Origin: CAZQKE01 sp964593865
Lineage (GTDB): Bacteria; Chloroflexota; Anaerolineae; JAAYZQ01
Length of the DNA stretch: 10,456 nucleotides
Reading direction: 5' to 3'
Assembly (NCBI GenBank): GCA_964593865.1
Contig: CAZQKE010000118.1
Span: forward strand, 1-10,456
The notes beneath the pieces were generated by a model. It was not told where the DNA came from and did not search any database. It saw only the letters and a list, made by a program, of their open reading frames with translations. The position numbers and the translations under genes are program-made. Shown here piece by piece: positions 6,282 through 10,456 of the stretch. Every line of letters starts with the position of its first letter. The first letter of the stretch is position 1.

Positions 6282-7580
6282 ATGGAACAGGATTCAAAAT
6301 CACCCTGGGAGGGCTTTGAAGGCCCGACTACGGAGGACGTTGCCTATTGCATCCGCTGCGGGCTGTGCCTTTCGGTCTGCCCGACCTACAAGGCTAGCCT
6401 GCGCGAGACCGAATCGCCGCGGGCGCGGGTGGCCCTGGTGGCCAAAGCCATCGAGGGCGAGTTGGAAATCACCCGCAACTTCAAAGATCACATGTACCGC
6501 TGCCTGGATTGCCTGGCCTGCAACCACATCTGCCCCGTGGGCATCAAACCGGCCGACATCTGTCTGGAGGCCCGTTACGCCATTGAGCAAAGCCAACCGA
6601 CGCCGCCTCTCAAGCCAATCCTCTTCCGGGGTGTCTTCCCGCGAACCGGCGTGCTGGAACTGCTCACCAAGCCGGTGGCCTTCTATGAGCGCAGCGGCTT
6701 GCGCAAGGTGGCAAACGCCCTGGGCCTCACCAAACTGTTGCCGTCGCAGCTGCGCGATATGGAGCGGATGCTGCCCAACCACATTCCCCTGCGCGGCACG
6801 CGCCATACCTTGCCCGATGTGGTGGAAGCGCGGGGCGAACGTCGCGCCCACGTCGCCTTTTTCCTGGGCTGCGTCGAAGGGGCCATGATGGGCGACGGCG
6901 CCAACGCCACCGTCGAAGTCCTGGCCGAGAACGGCTGCGACGTGGTCATCCCCAAAAATGTCAAGTGCTGCGGGATGCCCCTGGTGGGCTATGGCTTCAA
7001 AGACGGGGCGCGGGACCTGGCCCGCCACAACATTGACCTGCTGCTGGAGTTGAACGTGGACGCCATCGTCACCGACTGCGCCACCTGCGGCTCGTCGCTC
7101 AAAGAGTATCCCCACTGGCTGAAGGATGATCCCGATTATGCCGAGCGGGCCGAAACATTTGCGGCCAAGGTGCGGGACATCAGCGAATTCCTGGCCGAAC
7201 TGGGTATCCGCCCGCCCAAAGGCAAGGTGGACGCCCGCGTGACCTACCATGACCCCTGCCACCTGTGCCGTGCCCAGGGCATCCGCGAGCAGCCGCGGGA
7301 GATGCTCCGTGCCGCCGGGGTTGAGCTGGTGGAGATGGAAGGCGCGGACACCTGCTGCGGCTCGGCAGGCACCCAACTCATCACCCACTATCACACCTCC
7401 GTCGCCATCCTGGACCGCAAAATGGAGTATGTCGCTGCCACCGACGCCGAGATGATCGCCAGCGGCTGCCCCGGCTGCCAAATGCAGCTGAACCTGGGCG
7501 TCAAGCGACGCGGGCTGGAAATGAAGGTGCTGCACCCCAGTCAGCTGCTGGCCCAGGCGTATCGGGGTGAAAAGGATTGA
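6282..7580 (+). CDS. glcF: GlcF-like iron-sulfur subunit of a 2-hydroxyacid oxidase
   Basis: This 432-residue protein has two N-terminal 4Fe-4S motifs, CIRCGLCLSVCP (Cys23, 26, 29, 33) and CLDCLACNHICP (Cys74, 77, 80, 84). Two cysteine-rich CCG domains follow, with KCCGMPL near 229 and TDCATCGSSLKEY in the first, DPCHLCRAQG and TCCGSAGT near 358 plus SGCPGCQMQL in the second. This is the layout of GlcF, the electron-transfer subunit of glycolate oxidase, and of related D-lactate dehydrogenase subunits (compare LutA and the GlpC/HdrB family). It would pass electrons from the GlcD-like flavoprotein to quinone or another carrier at the membrane. The ATG lies 11 bases after module 1, with a GAGG site. 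A module 2 pair separates it from glcD. No GlcE is visible. Glycolate versus lactate as the substrate cannot be decided from sequence alone. Confidence 0.9.
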   Translation: MEQDSKSPWEGFEGPTTEDVAYCIRCGLCLSVCPTYKASLRETESPRARVALVAKAIEGELEITRNFKDHMYRCLDCLACNHICPVGIKPADICLEARYAIEQSQPTPPLKPILFRGVFPRTGVLELLTKPVAFYERSGLRKVANALGLTKLLPSQLRDMERMLPNHIPLRGTRHTLPDVVEARGERRAHVAFFLGCVEGAMMGDGANATVEVLAENGCDVVIPKNVKCCGMPLVGYGFKDGARDLARHNIDLLLELNVDAIVTDCATCGSSLKEYPHWLKDDPDYAERAETFAAKVRDISEFLAELGIRPPKGKVDARVTYHDPCHLCRAQGIREQPREMLRAAGVELVEMEGADTCCGSAGTQLITHYHTSVAILDRKMEYVAATDAEMIASGCPGCQMQLNLGVKRRGLEMKVLHPSQLLAQAYRGEKD

Positions 7581-7700
7581 CGTGACCGGATCGCTCCTTA
7601 TTGGCGTTGCACAAGCCAGGGGCTTGCGATTGTCGGAAGTCGGCCCTCGGCCCACCGCCGGGGGCGAAAATCCCGACGCGAATGGACTTTGAGAGAGCCG
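7581..7700 (+). other. Hairpin-rich spacer between glcF and module 2
   Basis: No gene is seen. The spacer holds the perfect hairpin CAAGCC-AGG-GGCTTG (7612-7626). A second hairpin, GCCCTCGGC-CCACC-GCCGGGGGC (7643-7665), has a 9-bp stem with one T-G wobble. Neither is followed by a T-run, so simple intrinsic termination is unlikely, but they could lower or stabilise the downstream message. No convincing promoter was found, so module 2 and glcD may be read through from larA. Confidence 0.45.
7645..7680 (+). repeat. Degenerate intergenic repeat, copy A
   Basis: This segment aligns with 10040-10076: 29 of 36 aligned positions are identical with one single-base gap, sharing CACCGCC and GAAAATCCC blocks. 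All seven differences are transitions. Both copies sit in the non-coding spacer directly after an oxidase subunit gene and overlap hairpins. Confidence 0.6.
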
Positions 7701-8009
7701 ATGCAAAGCGAGATTGCCGACCAACATTACCCGATCTCCCAATGGGAGGTCTATTCCCGTGACACCGCCCCCGAGATTGAGCGGCGGCGGCTGGCTATGG
7801 CGCGGCGCACACCGGCCTGGCGCAAATTCCAGATGGCTATCGAAATGTCCCAGGTCGCCCGCGCCCTGACCCTGGCCGGGTTGCGACACCGCTATCCCCA
7901 AGCGGACGAATCGGAGATCCGCTTCCGGTTTGCCGAATTGCTCTTTGGGCCGGAGATCGCCCAGGACCTTTGCGCCCCACCCGATGGGCAGGAATCCGAT
8001 GATCCCTGA
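7701..8009 (+). CDS. Small helical protein, partner of the second nucleotidyltransferase (module 2)
   Basis: The 102-residue product begins MQSEIADQHYPISQWEVYSR and has an Arg-rich central part (ERRRLAMARRTPAWRKFQMA), then VARALTLAGLRHRYPQADE and FRFAELLFGPEIAQDL. It looks soluble and mostly helical with a short acidic tail. I recall similar conserved hypothetical proteins beside nucleotidyltransferase genes in Chloroflexota and cyanobacteria, but know no proven function. The ATG at 7701 is preferred over a TTG 12 bases upstream, since GAGAGAG lies just before it; the site is not strong. The gene overlaps the next by 11 bases. It is not clearly homologous to the module 1 partner, although both share the ERR-rich helical character. 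An antitoxin or target-binding role is inferred from position only. Confidence 0.77.
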   Translation: MQSEIADQHYPISQWEVYSRDTAPEIERRRLAMARRTPAWRKFQMAIEMSQVARALTLAGLRHRYPQADESEIRFRFAELLFGPEIAQDLCAPPDGQESDDP

Positions 8010-8598
8010 CGATGTGTGCACGACCTTGCTGGAATTGAAAAAGGCGCTGGATGAAACGGGCGTTGACTATATGGTCGTCGGCTCACTGGCCAGTTCAGTC
8101 CACGGCCTGCCCCGCGCCACACGGGACGCCGATATGGTCGTCGCCATCACGCCCCGGCAGGTTGCCGAATTGACATCCATGCTCCGCCCCATGTTTTACG
8201 TGTCGGAAGAAGCGGCCCTGGACGCGATCCGCCATGGAACATCGTTCAACGTTATTCACCAGGAGACCTTTTTCCAGGTGGACCTTTTTGTGATGCGACC
8301 GACGCCTTTCCACCGCATCCAGTTTGAGCGGCGCGAATACATCGAGGTTGACCCAGAGTGTGGTCTGGCCCTGCCGTTCCAATCGGCGGAGGACACGATC
8401 CTGTCCAAACTGGATTGGTTCCGCCAGGGGCATGAGGTTTCGGAGCGCCAATGGCAAGATGTGCTGAACATCTTGCGCGTCCAGGGGGAACAATTGGACT
8501 ACCGCCATATGCGCCAATGGGCCGCGTCCCTGGGGGTGGATGACCTGCTCCAACGCGCTATAGAGGTCAACCGATCCCGATTGGGTGATACATCGTGA
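7999..8598 (+). CDS. AbiEii/DUF6036-like nucleotidyltransferase-fold protein (module 2)
   Basis: The 199-residue product carries MVVGSLASSVHGLPRATRDAD, given here in two parts: the Gly28-Ser29 loop and the Asp43/Asp45 metal pair. Asp95 in FFQVDLF is a likely third acidic residue, and SAEDTILSK (Lys137) follows. The C-terminal WFRQGHEVSERQWQDVLNIL and WAASLGVDDLLQRA segments are helical. Order and spacing match the module 1 protein, so the two are distant homologues. The ATG at 7999 overlaps the upstream gene by 11 bases; a longer frame from 7930 reads through the partner gene and is rejected. The SERQWQDV stretch seems characteristic of this branch. Predicted chemistry is nucleotide transfer to RNA or protein; the target is unknown. 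The glcD-like gene starts 12 bases after the stop, so the module is embedded in the oxidase operon. Confidence 0.83.
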   Translation: MIPDDVCTTLLELKKALDETGVDYMVVGSLASSVHGLPRATRDADMVVAITPRQVAELTSMLRPMFYVSEEAALDAIRHGTSFNVIHQETFFQVDLFVMRPTPFHRIQFERREYIEVDPECGLALPFQSAEDTILSKLDWFRQGHEVSERQWQDVLNILRVQGEQLDYRHMRQWAASLGVDDLLQRAIEVNRSRLGDTS

Positions 8599-8610
8599 AA
8601 GGGTGACAAG

Positions 8611-10020
8611 ATGATTGACAAGAAAATTCTGAAGGAACTGCAAACCATCGTCGGCAAAGAATATGTGCTGACCTCGCCGGAGGACCTGGTGGCCTATTCT
8701 TACGATGGGACCTTTGCCGAGCACCGGCCCGATGCCGTGGTACAGCCTGCTTCGACGGAAGAGGTCAGCGCGGTGATGAAGGTCGCCTGGCGGGAAGAGA
8801 TCCCCGTCGTGCCGCGCGGCATGGCCTCCGGGTTGGCCGCCGCCGCCGTGCCCCTGTCGGGCGGTCTGACGCTGGATACCTGCCGCTTGAATCGGATCTT
8901 TGAGATTGACGAGGTGAATTTCACCGTCACCGCCGGGGCGGGCGTCATCACCCAGGACCTGGCCGATGCGGTTGCCGAGAAGGGCCTGTTCTATCCGCCC
9001 GATCCCAGCAGCATCCGGCAGAGCACCCTGGGCGGCAACGCCGCCTGCAACGCCGGTGGCCCCCGTTGCCTCAAATACGGCGTCACCGGCGATTACGTCA
9101 TGGGCCTGACCGTCGTCCTGGCCGACGGACGCATTCTGAAAACCGGCGGCAAGGCGATCAAAAATGTGACCGGCTACAACCTGACCCAACTGTTCGTCGG
9201 CTCGGAGGGCACGCTGGGCATCATCACCGAACTGCTCCTCCGCCTGATCCCCAAACCGCAGGTGGCCCGCACGGCCAAAGCCATCTTTCCCAAACTGGCC
9301 GATGCCAGCGTTGCCGTCAACAACATCCTCAACGCAGGCATCATCCCGGCGACCATTGAGCTGATGGACGAAACGGCCATCGCCACCATTGAGGAGGCCA
9401 TGCAGCTGGGCCTGCCCCTGGACGTGGAAGCCATGCTCATCATTGAGGCCGACGGCATGGAAGAGGATGTGGTCTTGCGCGAAGTGGAGGCCATCGCCGA
9501 AATCTGCCGGGCCAGCGGCGCCCGCGAGGTGGAGGTGGCCCGCAGCGAGGAGGAACGGGCCGAACTATGGCGGGCGCGACGTTCCATCAGCCCTTCTTTG
9601 GCCCGGCGGGCGCCCAACAAACTGGGCGAGGACATTTCGGTCCCGCGCAGCGCCATCCCGGACGCCGTGGCGGCCATCAAAGAGATCTCGCGCAAGTATG
9701 ACATCCCCATCGCCATCTTTGGTCACGCCGGCGACGGCAACCTGCACCCCAACATCCTCTTTGACAAAAAGGACCCGGCCCAGGTGGAAAAGATGAAAAA
9801 GGCCGCCGCCGAGATCTTTGCCGCGTCGGTCCGGCTGGGCGGGACCCTCTCCGGCGAGCACGGCGTGGGCAATCTCAAGCTGCCCTTCCTGGAGCAGGAC
9901 CTCGGCCCGCTCTACATTGAGGTCATGGGCAAGATCAAAAAGGCATTGGACCCCAAGAACATCCTCAACCCGGGCAAGGTCGTGCCCGTGCCGGGCAGCG
10001 CACCGGGCATCTTGGGATGA
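8611..10020 (+). CDS. glcD: GlcD-like FAD-binding 2-hydroxyacid dehydrogenase subunit
   Basis: This 469-residue flavoprotein belongs to the GlcD/D-lactate dehydrogenase family, which oxidises glycolate or D-lactate to the 2-oxoacid with FAD. The FAD-binding type 4 domain spans about residues 40-220, with VVPRGMASGLAAAAVPL, then GNAACNAGGPRCLKYG and GSEGTLGIITE. The C-terminal oxidase domain contains FGHAGDGNLHPNI, GGTLSGEHGVG and the closing LDPKNILNPGK, all family hallmarks. The loop that is usually RGxGTGLSGG reads RGMASGLAAAA (Arg69 to Ala79), so several glycines are alanine or serine. The ATG is preceded by AAGGGTGA. It lies 12 bases after module 2 and would pair with the GlcF-like protein encoded 1 kb upstream. 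Length and motifs are complete. The substrate is unresolved; LarA nearby favours lactate or a related hydroxyacid. Confidence 0.92.
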   Translation: MIDKKILKELQTIVGKEYVLTSPEDLVAYSYDGTFAEHRPDAVVQPASTEEVSAVMKVAWREEIPVVPRGMASGLAAAAVPLSGGLTLDTCRLNRIFEIDEVNFTVTAGAGVITQDLADAVAEKGLFYPPDPSSIRQSTLGGNAACNAGGPRCLKYGVTGDYVMGLTVVLADGRILKTGGKAIKNVTGYNLTQLFVGSEGTLGIITELLLRLIPKPQVARTAKAIFPKLADASVAVNNILNAGIIPATIELMDETAIATIEEAMQLGLPLDVEAMLIIEADGMEEDVVLREVEAIAEICRASGAREVEVARSEEERAELWRARRSISPSLARRAPNKLGEDISVPRSAIPDAVAAIKEISRKYDIPIAIFGHAGDGNLHPNILFDKKDPAQVEKMKKAAAEIFAASVRLGGTLSGEHGVGNLKLPFLEQDLGPLYIEVMGKIKKALDPKNILNPGKVVPVPGSAPGILG

Positions 10021-10039
10021 TTGGAGCCGGTCCACCGAT

Positions 10040-10076
10040 CCCCGGCTCACCGCCAAGGATGAAAATCCCCGGCGCG
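10040..10076 (+). repeat. Degenerate intergenic repeat, copy B
   Basis: This is the partner of the repeat at 7645-7680, with 29 of 36 aligned positions identical and one extra C. It overlaps the second arms and loops of the hairpins at 10024-10048 and 10067-10087. Confidence 0.6.
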
Positions 10077-10195
10077 GGCCGCCGGGGGCGGTGGCGACTC
10101 AAATCGCCCCTTTCGGGCCTGCGGCCGGGCTTCCGTGCGGTCGGTCGGTCGGCGGCCTGCAAGCCTATTCATTGACAGAACCGGAAAGCAGGCGG

Positions 10196-10225
10196 TTCGC
10201 CGGAGTACAGATTCAAGAATATGAT
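10196..10225 (+). promoter_or_regulatory. Weak candidate promoter of the pckA-like gene
   Basis: TTCGCC (10196-10201) and TATGAT (10220-10225) are 18 bp apart. The -10 box matches five of six positions, the -35 box only three. It would place the dyad at 10263-10289 in the leader. Confidence 0.25.
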
Positions 10226-10262
10226 TGGGGCCATACGTTTGTAGCGGTTGCCCGCAAACCGT

Positions 10263-10289
10263 GAACACGGTGGGGATCCCACCATGTTC
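10263..10289 (+). repeat. 27-bp dyad upstream of the pckA-like gene
   Basis: The arms GAACA-C-GGTGGG and CCCACC-A-TGTTC flank GAT, giving eleven paired positions interrupted by one C-A mismatch. It ends 30 bases before the ATG and 17 bases before the GGAGG site. There is no T-run behind it, so an operator or a leader hairpin is more likely than a terminator. Confidence 0.6.
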
Positions 10290-10319
10290 CAACACACTGA
10301 ACCGACGGAGGTTTCAAAA

Positions 10320-10456
10320 ATGGAGTTTCAACGACGAATCTCTCAACTGATCGGAAAACACGGAGACGTGTTACGCAACCCTTCCCGGCAAACCATGATC
10401 GAAGAAGCGGTCCGAAATCGGGAGGCCATCATCAGTGCCAACGGCGCCCTGGCCAC
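10320..10456 (+). CDS. pckA: Probable ATP-type phosphoenolpyruvate carboxykinase, N-terminal part
   Basis: Only the first 45 residues are in the window; the frame is open to the edge. They contain LRNPSRQTMIEEAVRNREA followed by ISANGALA. This resembles the N-terminus of ATP-dependent PEP carboxykinase, where an NPS box, an E-A-x-R-x-E helix and a GAL segment precede the TGRSPKDK motif, which would lie just beyond the edge. The enzyme turns oxaloacetate and ATP into phosphoenolpyruvate, the entry into gluconeogenesis. The ATG has GGAGG eight bases upstream. It follows the hydroxyacid-oxidation genes after a 300-bp spacer, which makes metabolic sense for growth on lactate-like acids, but it is probably a separate transcript. 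A LutB-like protein was considered and fits less well. Confidence 0.6.
   Translation, partial: MEFQRRISQLIGKHGDVLRNPSRQTMIEEAVRNREAIISANGALA

Larger units (their letters stand above)
10021..10319 (+). other. Structured spacer between glcD and the pckA-like gene
   Basis: About 300 bases without a gene. Hairpins are GAGCCGG-11 nt-CCGGCTC (10024-10048), CCCCGGC-7 nt-GCCGGGG (10067-10087) and GGCGA-6 nt-TCGCC (10093-10108). A short (TCGG)3 run lies at 10141-10152. TTGACA occurs at 10172-10177 but has no -10 box at the right distance. The only -10-like sequence is TATGAT at 10220-10225, with a weak TTCGCC 18 bp upstream. The first hairpin could end the glcD message, although it lacks a T-run. Confidence 0.45.

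Noticed and set aside
6300..8021. A 573-codon minus-strand frame opposite glcF and module 2
   Set aside because: It mirrors real genes and shows no domain; its start lies inside the module 2 NTase gene.
8095..9189. A 364-codon minus-strand frame opposite module 2 and glcD
   Set aside because: It is an antisense shadow without motifs or ribosome binding site.
10172..10177. TTGACA upstream of the pckA-like gene as a -35 box
   Set aside because: Sequences 16-19 bp downstream do not resemble a -10 box.

Overview
The window looks like chromosome from a GC-rich member of the Chloroflexota, perhaps Anaerolineae-like. I infer this from the gene content: a DUF177-rpmF-fabD cluster, coaD followed by a coiled-coil protein, and a LarA/GlcF/GlcD set carrying small nucleotidyltransferase pairs. 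No rRNA, tRNA, CRISPR array, insertion sequence or phage gene is visible.

Left part (1-3826), all on the minus strand, holds two short housekeeping operons. The first begins at a near-ideal sigma-70 type promoter (TTGACA, 17 bp, TATAAT, at 1934-1906). It reads DUF177/YceD protein, ribosomal protein L32 (rpmF) and malonyl-CoA:ACP transacylase (fabD), so it couples ribosome biogenesis to fatty acid synthesis. The second begins at TTGCCT-17-TATAAT (3826-3798). It reads a YhhN/TMEM86-type membrane protein, phosphopantetheine adenylyltransferase (coaD) and a coiled-coil protein with a TTG start.

A divergent intergenic region of about 400 bp (3766-4173) carries the yhhN promoter on one strand and a likely larA promoter plus a leader of about 195 nt on the other.

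Right part (4174-10456), all on the plus strand, is a 2-hydroxyacid utilisation cluster: a LarA-type nickel-pincer racemase/epimerase, a GlcF-like iron-sulfur subunit, a GlcD-like FAD subunit, and the start of a gene that looks like ATP-type PEP carboxykinase. A plausible logic is to interconvert hydroxyacid enantiomers, oxidise them to the 2-oxoacid, and send carbon to gluconeogenesis. Two two-gene modules interrupt this cluster. Each has a small helical protein overlapping a nucleotidyltransferase-fold protein of the AbiEii/DUF6036 kind. Module 1 (5466-6270) sits between larA and glcF and overlaps the larA stop codon. Module 2 (7701-8598) sits between glcF and glcD. They resemble toxin-antitoxin or nucleotide-transfer regulatory pairs, and their place inside a catabolic operon is the most unusual thing here.

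The non-coding spacers after glcF and glcD share a degenerate 36-37 bp repeat and several hairpins. A strong 27-bp dyad lies just upstream of the PEP carboxykinase-like gene.
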